From assembly GCA_029783825.1 (NCBI GenBank), contig JAREIK010003105.1:714339-778338 (forward strand): a stretch of DNA of 64,000 bases. The letters run 5' to 3'. A program made the translations under genes and the position numbers. The number at the start of each line of letters is the position of its first letter. Positions within the stretch are counted from its first letter, which is position 1. This document shows positions 1-10,840 of this stretch, in pieces. The notes under the pieces are model-generated. The model saw only the letters and a list, made by a program, of their open reading frames with translations, ran no database searches and had not been told where the DNA came from. The DNA is from Sapria himalayana (taxonomy: Eukaryota > Streptophyta > Magnoliopsida > Malpighiales > Rafflesiaceae).

Positions 1-431
1 ATTTGAAAAAATTTTAAAAATTATTATATATTCAAAGGTTATAACCTTCAAAAATGATAAAAAATAACAAAAATAATTTTTGTATTATTTTATTATTTAA
101 ATAAAACTTATAAACCACTAAATGCCTAAACATTTAAATCTCTAGACTCCTAAACCCCAAAACCCCTTAAATACTTAAACCATTAAACCTATATAACCTA
201 AATAATAAATAATAAATATCATTTTTATTTGTATTCATTATAATTTTAAATCTTCATTTTAATTATTTTTTAAATATTTTTATAGAAGTATTAATTACAA
301 GATAAATAATGAGTGAGACATATATAATTTAAATAAATTATTTTTTATGTAAAAAATATAAGCTTATAAAAATGAACAAAATTTCAAAAATTTAAAATTT
401 TATTTAGTAATATAATTTTCTTTGATTTTGA
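1..431 (+). repeat. AT-rich satellite block, partial monomer
   Basis: Most of one satellite monomer. The palindrome core lies at 37-46, followed by the telomere-like heptamer tract (about 110-200) and the A/T tract. It is nearly identical to the monomer starting at 17590 and similar to that at 7193, including the variants 'atgcctaaacatttaaat' and 'tctagactcc'. It is cut at about 431-440, where it joins hAT copy A inside a shared 'attttctt' stretch. No coding potential is seen. Confidence 0.85.
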
Positions 432-2209
432 ATTATTTTCTTCAAACCGGCCAATTTAGTTCATGTCGAAACCTTTTGTTGTACCATTTATCATTCATAA
501 GTTATGTATATTTCAAACTCAAATTGGGCCAATTTTGTTTTGTCAAATAAGCTGAATAACGCAAATGAATTCCATTACCTTGTCAAAAGCTTTGATGTGC
601 ATAAAAGGATAGAAATGTTAAAAAGAACGAGATCGAGTTGTGTGCTTAATTTGGTTCTTTGTTTTTTCACAAGTTGGCTTTGTTCAGCCATGTGAAAGTT
701 AACCATAATAGCAATATTACATTTTTTAAACAATTACTTAAAATATTAAGGAATAGCTAAAGATGACCACAAACATTGGTAGCATCAATTACTACTTAAG
801 TAATTGCTAAAATTAGGCAGCTTAATATAACAAAAAAATACAACTAATAACAACCATGATAATAATCATTTCAAAGGTCCGTCTCGGTACAGGAACGAAA
901 ATCCAAACCCAATTAATTATCTCTTCTACAACTCCTCCCTTTTCTTTCTACACTATAGACGGACAACCAAAGATGAAAACATGTTAATCATGAAGACATA
1001 AATTTATAAGATAAAATAGTGTAATAAAAAAACAAAATATTACATTATAAAATTTAATACACGTATTCCAAATTTAGTTGGCCATTTATAGTTGGAAGAA
1101 TAATTTTATCTTGAGCCCCATCTAAAAATTGTAATTGAACCATATTTTTATTTAATTGAATGAATAAAATAAATAAAAGTGAAATTAAAATTTACAATAT
1201 TTGTATACTAACCTGATTCATTATCATCAAGGTCTTGAACAAATTCTTCAATTTCAATAGGTTTGTTTGAGCTTCTCATCCAATCTTGTAGACATACAAG
1301 AACTTCAGCTGTAATAGGTGTTAAAGAACTCTTAAATTTATCTAAAGTTTTCCCCCTAGTGCTAAATGTAGATTCGTAGGCCACAGTAGATGCTTGGATA
1401 GCAAATACATCCCTTTCTACATTTTCCAAAGAAGGATACCCAACCTCATTTACCTTCCACCAGTTTAGAAGATCAAAATCAATTCTATTTTTTTCAAGTT
1501 TGTCCTCCAAATACCTATCCAATTCTTAATAAGCTGCAACTTTTTGTTCTTTCTCCAATTCAACAAAAAAAAAATAATCAACATAAGTATCACTACCCTC
1601 AAAGAAATCATCATTTTCTTTCAACACAGTAGAAGAGAAATCATCTTCTTTTGATTCATCTTCATTTAAATCTTTATAATCATCAATCAACTCATTTAAA
1701 TCATTTATAACCTTTTTAACCAAATTTTTAGCCAATTCCTCTCCATAATGCTAAGTGTACTTAACCTTGAGATATTTGAGCATATATCTAGGATCCAACA
1801 CTACTGCTATAAAAAGCATAATATTTGTTGACTAAAGAGAACTTCAATATTTGTTGAATTTATGCCTCATTTTCATACCCATTTCAGACACCATTGTATT
1901 CTACTATTTTCACAAAGCTCAATTTTTTTTCAAAATTCGAATAACCTCAGGAAAATAAACACTAGAAGTAGAATCTTATTAGCCAGAAAATTTACAAGTT
2001 ACCTCATAAAAAGTTTTCAAGAAACGAGCCAAAATTTTGGCGTTTGTTCAGTCTCTCTGAGTTGAAATGTTTGAACCAAACTCCTTCAAAAACCTTTTGT
2101 CTTTGTCCTCCAACTTATCAAATTCTTTTTGATATTATATATCAGTTTGTAGCATCAACTAAGTTGAATTACATCTTGTAGCATAATCTAATTGCAATTA
2201 AAATCCATA
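432..2209 (-). mobile_element. hAT transposon copy A, truncated at both ends
   Basis: Sequence homologous to the other three hAT copies (compare 11035-12795 and 41865-43640). It starts at the element's 'cttcaaaccggcc' segment, so the terminal inverted repeat and the GC-rich subterminal part are missing. It ends inside the transposase at about 2209, where the polyadenylated insert begins. It therefore keeps the 3' non-coding part and the C-terminal half of the transposase, read on the minus strand. The left junction has microhomology with satellite sequence (attttctt), which suggests end-joining rather than transposition. The truncation could come from the event that brought in the neighbouring insert. 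It cannot be autonomous. Confidence 0.85.
1208..2209 (-). pseudogene. hAT transposase C-terminal half (dimerisation domain), broken
   Basis: On the minus strand, 1522-1208 encodes about 104 residues of the hAT C-terminal dimerisation domain: LDRYLEDKLEKNRIDFDLL is followed by NWWKVNEVGYPSL, then VFAIQASTVAYESTFST and LTPITAEVLVCLQDWMRSS. This matches the plant RICESLEEPER-type consensus (DILxWWK, YPxL, ARDVxAIxxSTVAxExxFST). The acidic linker upstream (1735-1526) is in the same reading frame but is separated by one in-frame TAA at 1523-1525, where copies B-D have Glu or Asp. Farther 5', at about 2063, a stop falls where related hAT proteins have Trp (TERD-stop). The frame ends at TAG 1208-1210; the preceding CAGGTTAGT could instead be a splice donor. 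The gene is lost beyond 2209. The family call is firm and the gene is dead. Confidence 0.85.
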
Positions 2210-3118
2210 CGGGAGTGAAAGATTCAAACTTGTAGTTTATGTTTGTAGTCTTATTTGTATTTTGGACTTTGTATGCACCATGTACTTGTAGAGACGGATC
2301 ATGACATACTCACACACACAATCTTGTATGTTCTCTATGTAGCATGCAATAAGGGCAACTGGACCCATTAGTATCTCTAAGTGGGGCCCACTAATGCATG
2401 TTGTAAATACACATTAGGCGATGCTGCACTCCCGGGAGCAGAAGACCCATCTTTATAGCATTTTGTAATTTTACTTGTATTCTAGCATGGTTGTACGCGT
2501 AGATAATTAGACTATGAGATGGACCTCATCACACATGCACACTGATGCATGCATATTTTTTGATATTTTGTCGGTGCAACATACAGCCACTTCTTGGAGC
2601 TCGAGGAGGAAGCATTCTAACCCAAGAGATACTCTTTTGAGGATCATTAGAGCAAAAGAATGTGGAATTAAGAGGTGAGAATGAATTGAAAAAGTGCCGT
2701 AGATATGGACTAGTGGATTTATGGGTATTCAATTTTACATGTATTCCATTGCATAGCAATGACATAGGCAAACACTTGATGCTGCATGTCACACACATGC
2801 ACAATCTTATATTTGCATAGTTTATATATGGTGCATCATTCAGGTTCCTCCAAAAGGCTTGGACAAATCCGAATGGAAAGGAAGCAGTGCACATAATGAC
2901 TCAATGCCAACTCTGAATATCCGGGAATGCGAGGTGATTTTAGTTGTATTCGTACACTTGGAATTATTAGGCATTATGTTTTTTATGTATTTTATGCATA
3001 GAATCATTAAGGTGGATAGGATTTGGTGGGCTGTCCTAAATTAGTCAGCTTTTTAGTCTCTTGTAAGTTGTGTGCCTAAATGATAAATAAAGTGTGTATT
3101 TTCCAAAAAAAAAACAAA
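2210..3118 (+). mobile_element. 5'-truncated polyadenylated insert, copy 1 (retrosequence-like)
   Basis: Mixed-composition DNA unlike the satellite. It ends in AATAAA (3085-3090) followed about 13 bases later by an A-rich tail (3104-3125), the layout of a reverse-transcribed polyadenylated RNA. The same sequence recurs at 59980-60815, where a further ~380 bp lies upstream, so this copy is 5'-truncated and abuts hAT copy A at 2209/2210. It could be the 3' part of a LINE, a retrogene or a non-coding transcript; no reverse transcriptase is visible. About 70 bp (2646-2717) are present here but absent from the second copy. Small ORFs on both strands (for example minus 2894-2529) resemble nothing I know. 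Confidence 0.5.
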
Positions 3119-3210
3119 AAAAAAACCATAAACCATAAACTTTAAATTCTAAACCTTAAACCATAAACTATATCCCTAACCCATAAACCCTAAATCCTAA
3201 ATCTCATGTT
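3104..3210. repeat. A-rich tail followed by degenerate telomere-like heptamers
   Basis: The A-tract is followed directly by irregular units such as ccataaa, ttctaaa, ccttaaa, ccctaac, ccataaa, ccctaaa and tcctaaa, close to the plant telomere C-strand repeat CCCTAAA. The same arrangement occurs at 60800-60905. Confidence 0.75.
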
Positions 3211-4081
3211 TTGTACTTTTATAATCAAATGACTAAGTGTTAGATTAAAATTGATATTCAATACTTTTAGGAATGTCACATATTTAATCACTAAAATACT
3301 GGGTCACAGTATTGGATATGACCATAGCTCGTGGATTTTATCTTTATATTGCAAAGTCATTGCACTATGAATGATTGTAACTTTGGACATTTCTCAAGAG
3401 AAAAAGTCATGACCCTAGAAATAGTTAAAGCTCGAGTACTATTCTTTATAACTTTGTATAGCTAAAATTCTTGGGATTGAAAATATCACTATGGCTTTTT
3501 CTTTTGATTTGTAAGCTCAAGTGTCAATATGCAAGACTAATATTCTGAGCAATGATTAAAACTTTTTATACATTTGAATATAATTCATTTACACCTTTAT
3601 GGGTATTGTGAGCTTGTATACATAACTCATTTAATATTAAAAGAAAGAAATGATACTTTACATATCCATGAGGATATACAAAATGGGCTTAGACATGCCA
3701 AAAAAATAAATTTTTTGATTCTTGATTGAAAGAGAGCCCATACTTCTTGCCCTGCTCAAACTGCCCTAGGGCTAGTTTGTTCTAATAGGCTACAAGGTCG
3801 TTATTTTTTTAGAGGTGAATTATGTTTTTAAAAAATTGCTCTGAGTGTGTGCATGAGAGATATTTTAGAAGAAATTATATAATCAATATAAATAGCATTT
3901 TCAACAACTAGCTATTTCAACACATAGGGGTACAACTTTGGTTTAGTCTATTAGCGTACATGAGTCAAATACCTTTGATAGCCCAGTGATTCAACATCAA
4001 ATATGACGAGTCATAATAGAGATAATGTAAAAGCTCCTATTATTTTGGTTAGAGCTTTAGCAATCATTCTAGAGTTGAGAG
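3211..4081. other. Non-satellite, non-coding flank of insert copy 1
   Basis: Low-copy-looking AT-rich DNA with no ORF of note. Its first part (3211-3319) and its last ~30 bp (4050-4081) match 60900-60980 plus 61186-61223, and 61226-61260. The middle (3320-4050) has no counterpart at the second locus, which suggests a ~730-bp deletion there or an insertion here. Satellite resumes at about 4082. Confidence 0.6.
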
Positions 4082-7000
4082 AGGAACAAAATAAATTATT
4101 TTAATTATTCAGTATAATTTAAATTTTTATTTTATTTATTTATCAGTTTATTTTTATGGAAATATTAATTACAAAATAAATTATTTGCGAGACAGATCTA
4201 ATTTAAATTAAACCGGTATATCCTAAATAATAAAGAATAAATCTCATTTTTTTTTCATTTTAATTTTAAATATTCAATTTTAATTATTTATTTGTTTATT
4301 TTTATATAAATATTAATTACAAAATAAATTATGAGTTACACAAATATAACTTATATAAATTAGTTTTCATCAAAATAATATAGATAAACTTTTTAAAAGA
4401 AAAAAAAATTTCAAAACAAAAATTTATTATATAGTAATATATTTTGCTTTAATTCTGAATCATTTTAGGTTTTTAAATTATTTTATAATTTGATATCTAT
4501 ATTATTAATAATAGATTATTAATTTATTTTTTGATCATTATTAGAATATTTATCAATAAAATAGTTTATATTGAATGTATATTATATATAAATATAATAA
4601 TTATTATAGCAAAATATTGAATTCATTTTTGAAAAAAATTTAAAAATTATTATATTTTCTAAGGTTATAACCTTTGAAAATATCAAAAAATAATAAAAAT
4701 AAATTTTTTGTTTTTTAAATTTTTAAATTAAACCTATAAACCACTAAATACATACATAGTTAAATAATTAAACTCCTAGACCCCGTAATGCCTAAATACA
4801 GTAACCATTAAACCGATATATAATACATAATAAATAATAAATCTAATTTTTATTCCTATTTATTATAATTTTAAATGTTCATTTTAATTATTTATTAGTT
4901 TATTTTTATAGAAATATTTATTATAAAATAAATTATGAGTGCAACAAATATAATTTAAATAATTTATTTTTAATGAAAAAATATATATACGCATATAAAA
5001 GAAGTGACAATTTAATAATTTAAAATTATTATCCTATTATATATTTTACTTTAATTTTGAATCAATTTAGGTTTTGTAAATATTTTTTAATTAATTTCTA
5101 TCTTATTATTAATAATTTATTAATTTAATTTTTGATGATTATTATAATATCTATAAATAAAATTATTTATATTAAATTTATATGATATATAATTATTAAT
5201 ATTATTATAACTAAAATATTATATTTACATTTAAAAAAATTTTAAATATTATTATATTTTCAAAGGTTATAACCTATGAAAATGATAAAAAATTATAATT
5301 TTTTTTATTATTTTATTCTTTAAATAAAACCTATAGACCACTAAATTCCTAAAAGCATAAATCTCTAAATTTTCAAATGACAAAACATTTAAATACTTAA
5401 AGCATTAAACTGGTATACATTACTAATAAAACTTAAATCTCATTTTAATTTTTATTAAGTATAATTTAAAATTTTTATTTTAATTATTCATCATTTTATT
5501 TTATAGAAATATTAATTACAAAATAAATTATTAGTGAGACAGATATAATTAAAATTAAACCGGTATACCCTAAATAATAATTAATAAATCTCATTTTTTT
5601 TCATTATAATTTTAAATATTCATTTTAATTATTTATTTGGTTATTTTTATCTACATATTAATTACAAAATAAATTATGAGTTAGACAAATATAATTTATA
5701 TAAATTATTTTTAATCAAAAACTATATATAAACTTATTAAAATAAAAAAAATTTAAAACAAAAAATTATTATATTATGATATATTTTGCTTTGCTTTTAA
5801 ATTATTTTAGGTTTTGTTATTATATTTTAATTGATATCTATCTTATTAATAATAGATTATTTATTTTTTTTGATCATTATTAGAATATTAATCAATAAAA
5901 TTGGTTATATTGAATTTATATGATATATAAATATAATGATTATTATAAATAAATATTGTATTTACTTTTGAAAAAAATTTAAAAATTATTATATTTTCAA
6001 AGGTTACAATCTTAAAAATTGAGAAAAAATAATAATAATAAATTTTTTGTTATTTGATTTTTTAAATGAAACCTATATATCATTAAATGCTTACTTACTT
6101 AAATTAGTAAGCTCAAAAATCTCGAAACCCCTAAATACATAAACCTTTTAACAACTACATACTACTTAATAAATAATAAATCTCATTTTTATTTCTATTT
6201 ATTATAATTTTAAATATTCATTTTAATTATTTATAGTTTAATTATTTAGAAAAATTAATTACAAAAAAAATTTTGAGTGAGACAAATATTATTTAAATAA
6301 TTTATTTTTAATCAATAATAAATATAAGCTTATAAAAAGAAAAAAATTTTTGAAAATTAAATATTATTATTTAGTAATATATTTTGATTAATTTTAAATC
6401 ATTTTGTGTTATGTAAATATATTTTAATTAATATTTATATTATTAATAATAGTTTATTAATTTAATGTTTGATCATTATTATACTATCTATCATTAAAAT
6501 TGTTTATATTGAATTTATATGATATATAATTAGAAAGATTAATATAATAATACATGGTATTCACACTTCAAAAAATTTTAAAAATTATTTTATTTTTAAA
6601 GGTTATAACCTTTCAAAATCAAATAAAATCAAAATAATTTTTTTTATTATATAAATAAAAACTATAAACCACTAAATGTTTAAAAACATAAATTGCTAAA
6701 CTAATATACGACAAAACCCCTAAATTAACAATCCATTAAACCGGTTTACCATATATAATAAATTATAAATCTCATTTTAATTTGTATCCATTATAATTTT
6801 AAATATTCATTTTAATTATTTATTAGTTTATTTTTTGAAGAAATATTAATTGCAAAAAAAATAAAGAGTGAAACAAATATAATTTTAATAATTTATTTTT
6901 AATCAAAAAATAAATATAAGCTTATAAAAAGAAGTAAAAATTTAAAAAGAAAAAATATCATTTAGTGATATATTTTACTTTGATTTTGAATCATTATAGC

Positions 7001-10000
7001 TTTTGCATTATTATTTTAATTTCTATCAATCTTATTAATAATAGTTTATTAATTTATTTTTTCATCATTATTATAATATATATCAATAAAATTACTTATA
7101 TTGAATTTAAATGTCATATAAATATTAAGATTATTATAACTAAATATTATATTTACATTTAAAAAAAATTTAAAAATTATTATATTTTCAAAGGTTATAA
7201 CCTTCAAAAATTATAAAAAATCACAAAAATAATTTTTTTATTATTTTATTATTTAAATAAAACACATAGACCACTAAATGCCGAATCATTTAAATATCTA
7301 GACTCCTTAACCCCAAAACCCCATAAATACTAAAACCATTAAACCTATATAACCTAAATAATCAAAAATCAATATCATTTTTATTTGTATTCATTATAAT
7401 TTTAAATATTCATTTTAATTATTTTTTAGTTTATTTTTATAGAAATATTAATTAAAAAATAAATAATGAGTGAGACAGATAATTTAAATATATTATTTTT
7501 TATGAAAAAAAAATAAGCTTATAAAAATAAACAAAATTTCAAAGATTTAAAATTTTATTTAGTAATATAATATACTTTGATTTTAAATTATTTTGGGTTC
7601 TGTAAATATATTTTAATTAATATCTATCTTATTAAAAATAGTTAATTAATTTATTTTTCGATCATTATAATAATATATATTAATAAATTTTTTTATATTA
7701 AATTTACATCAAATATAATTATTACTATTATTATAACTAAATATTGTATTCAATTCTAGAAAGATTAAAAAATTATTATATTTTCAAAGGTTATAACCTT
7801 TGAAATTCACAAAAATTCATAAAAATAAATTTTTTGTTATTTCATTGATTAAATAAAACCTATTAACACCTAAATGTGCAAACATATAAATCAATAAACT
7901 CCTTAATCCCAAAACCACAAAAAGCTTAAACCATTAAATAGGTATAACCTAAATAATAAATCATATATCTCTTTTTTATTAGTATTCATTATAATTTTAA
8001 ATATTCATTTTAATTATTTATCAAATTATTTTTATAGAAATATTAATTACAAAATAAATTATTAGTGAGACAGAAATAATTAAAATAATTTATTTTTCAT
8101 CAAAAAAATATATATGCTTATAAAATGAGGCAAAATTTTTAAAATAAAAAATTATTATTTAGTAATATATCTTATTTTTATTTTGAATCATTTTAGATTC
8201 TACAATTATATTTTAATTTATATCAAACTTATTAATACTAGTTTTCTAATTTTTTTATTGATCATTATTATAAGATCTATTAATAAAATTATTTATATTT
8301 AGTTTACATTATATATAATTATGAAGATTATTATAACTAAATATTATATTAACATTTAAAAAATTTAAAATTATTATATTTTCAAAGGTTACAACCTTCA
8401 AAAATTTAAAAGATACAAAACACTTAAATCACTAAACTCCTAAACCCAAAAACACCTTAATACTTAAACCATTAAGCCGATATATCCTGAATAATAAATA
8501 ATAAATCTCAATTTTATTTGTATTCAATATAATTTTAAATAATTATTTTAATTATTTATTAGTTTATTATTATAGAATTATAAATTACAAAATAAATTAT
8601 GAGTAAGACAAATTAATTTAAATAAATTATTTATAATAACAAAAATATAAAGTTATAAAAAAAGCAAAACATTAAAAAAATTATTATTAAGTAATATATT
8701 TTAGTTTGATTTTGAATAAATTTAGATTTTGCAATATATTTTAAATAATATCTATCTTATCAAAAATAGTTTATTAAATTTTTTTTGATCATTATTATAA
8801 TATCTAGCAATGTAATTATTTATATTGAATTTAAATAACTTAAAAATTATTAAGATTATCATAACTAAATATTATAACCTTCAAAAATTAAAAAAATAAT
8901 AAAAATACATTTTTGGTTATATCATTGTTTAAATAAAACTTATAAACCAATAATGCATAAACACTTAAACCTCGAAACTTCTTAACACAAAAGCTCCTAA
9001 ATACTTAAACCTTTAAACTAGTAAACCTTAAATATAATTTAAATAATTTATTAAAATATTGATTAAAAAATAATTTATGAGTGATACAAATATAATTTAA
9101 ATAATTTTTTTTTCATCAAAAAAAAATATAAACTTATAAAAAGAAGCAAAAACTAAAATAAAATATTATTTAATAATAAATTTTACTTGGATTTTGAATA
9201 TTTTTAGGTTTTTCAATTATATTTTTAATTTATATCAATCATATTAATAATATCATATTAATTTATTTTTTGATAATTGATATCATATCTATCAATAAAA
9301 TTGTTTATATTTAGTTTATATTATATATAATTATAATGACTATTATTACTAAATATCGTATTCACATTTTTAAAAAATTTTAAAATTATTATATTTTCAA
9401 AGGTTATAACCTTTGAAAATGTGAAAAAAATATCAAAAATAATTTTTTTGTTATTTCATTGTTTAAATAAAACCTATAAACAACTAAATGCCTCAAAACA
9501 TAAATCGCTAAAGTCATAAACGATAAAACTTTTAAATACTTTAAATATTAAACTGGTATACATTAATAATAATTCATAAATCTCATTTTAATTTTTATTC
9601 AGTATAATTTTTAATTTTTATTTTAATTATTTATCAGTTTATTTTTATAGAAATATTAATTACAAAATAAATTATTAGTGAGACAAATATAATTTAAATA
9701 ATTTATTTTTAATCAAAAAAAAATATACGCTTATAAAAGAAGTAAAATTTCAAAAATAAAAAATTATTATACATTAATATTTTTTACTTTAATTTTGAAT
9801 CAATTTGTGTTTTGTAAATATTTTTTAATTAATATCAAGCTTATTAATAATAGATTATTAATTTAATTTTTTATCATTATTATAATATTTATCATTAAAA
9901 TTGTTTATATTGAATTTATAAGATATATAATTAGTAAGATTAATATAATTATACATAGTATTCACATTTAAAAAAATTTTAAATATTATTATATTTTCAA

Positions 10001-10840
10001 AAGTTATAACCTATGAAAATGAAAAAAAATTACAAACTTTTTTTTTGTTATTTTATTGTTTTAAAAACCCTATAAACCACTAAATGCCTAAAAACATAAA
10101 TCGCTAAAGTCATAAATGACAAAACCACTAAATACTTAAACTATTAAACTGGTATACATTAATAATAAATCTTAAATCTCATTTTAATTTTTATTCAGTA
10201 TAATTTTAAATTTTTATTTTAATTATTTATTAGTTTATTTTTATTGAAATATTAATTATAAAAAAAATCATTAGTGTGACAGATCTAATTTAAATTAAAC
10301 TGGTATCACTAAAAAATAAATAATAAATAATAAATCTTATTTTTTTTATTATAATATTAAATATTCATTTTAATTATTTATTTGTTTATTTATATAAAAA
10401 TATTAATTACAAAATAAATTATGAGTTAGAATAATATAATTTATGTAAATTATTTTTCATCAAAAAAATATAGATAAACTTATTAAAAGAAAAAAAAATC
10501 AAAAACAAAAAATTATTATATAGTAATATATTTTTCTTTGATTCTGAATCATTTTAAGTTATGTAATTATCTTTTAATTAATATCTATCTTATTATTAAT
10601 TAATTATTAATTTATTTTTTGATTATTATTAGAATATTTATCAATAAAATTATTTATATTGAATTTATATAATATATAAATATAATGTTTAGTATAACTA
10701 AATATTGTATTCACATGTGAAAAAAATTTAAAAATTATTATATTTTCAAAGGTTATAACCTTTGAAAATATAAAAAAATAATAAAAATAAAATTTTTTGT
10801 TATTTTATTTTTTAAATAAAACCCCTAAACCACTAAATGT
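4082..10840 (+). repeat. Satellite array block, 11 monomers
   Basis: Palindrome cores start at 4663, 5265, 6002, 6601, 7193, 7789, 8387, about 8870 (half lost), 9402, 10002 and 10751. Spacings are 602, 737, 599, 592, 596, 598, about 483, about 532, 600 and 749 bp. The long intervals come from an internal duplication of the 'aaatctcatt..attacaaaataaatta' section (for example 5432-5549 and 5575-5697). The short interval from 8870 lacks the 'aataataaataataaatctcat' section. Monomers 6002 to 8387 match those at 16403 to 18798 one by one in order. The block ends at the insertion site of hAT copy B. Confidence 0.9.
10743..10768. repeat. 26-bp perfect palindrome, the monomer landmark
   Basis: TTTTCAAAGGTTA followed immediately by its reverse complement, with no spacer. 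Other perfect 26-bp copies start at 9394, 15792, 34995, 36181, 37524, 38103, 38284, 52056 and 57837. Most other monomers carry copies with one to four changes. It could form a cruciform or bind a dimeric protein; neither is shown by the sequence. Confidence 0.9.

Noticed and set aside
1862..2065. Plus-strand ORFs opposite the transposase (also 11866-12072, 20606-20809)
   Set aside because: Antisense shadows of the hAT pseudogenes.
2529..2894. 121-aa minus-strand ORF in the polyadenylated insert, and ORFs at 59578-59997
   Set aside because: Not kept in the second copy or not testable there, opposite to the poly(A) strand, and no recognisable domain.
6965..7162. Short ORFs rich in Ile, Asn, Tyr and Leu in the satellite (also 16672-16860, 17981-18202, 38200-38015, 58376-58558)
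   Set aside because: Chance open frames in A/T-rich monomers; the same place in sister monomers is closed by stops.
6000..8400. CRISPR-like regularly spaced palindromic repeats
   Set aside because: The 26-bp palindrome recurs, but the ~570-bp intervals are themselves homologous repeats, not unique spacers; this is a eukaryotic satellite.
4082..10840. Array of MITEs or Helitrons, each palindrome being a terminus
   Set aside because: No target duplications or unique DNA between units; units join head to tail in constant register.
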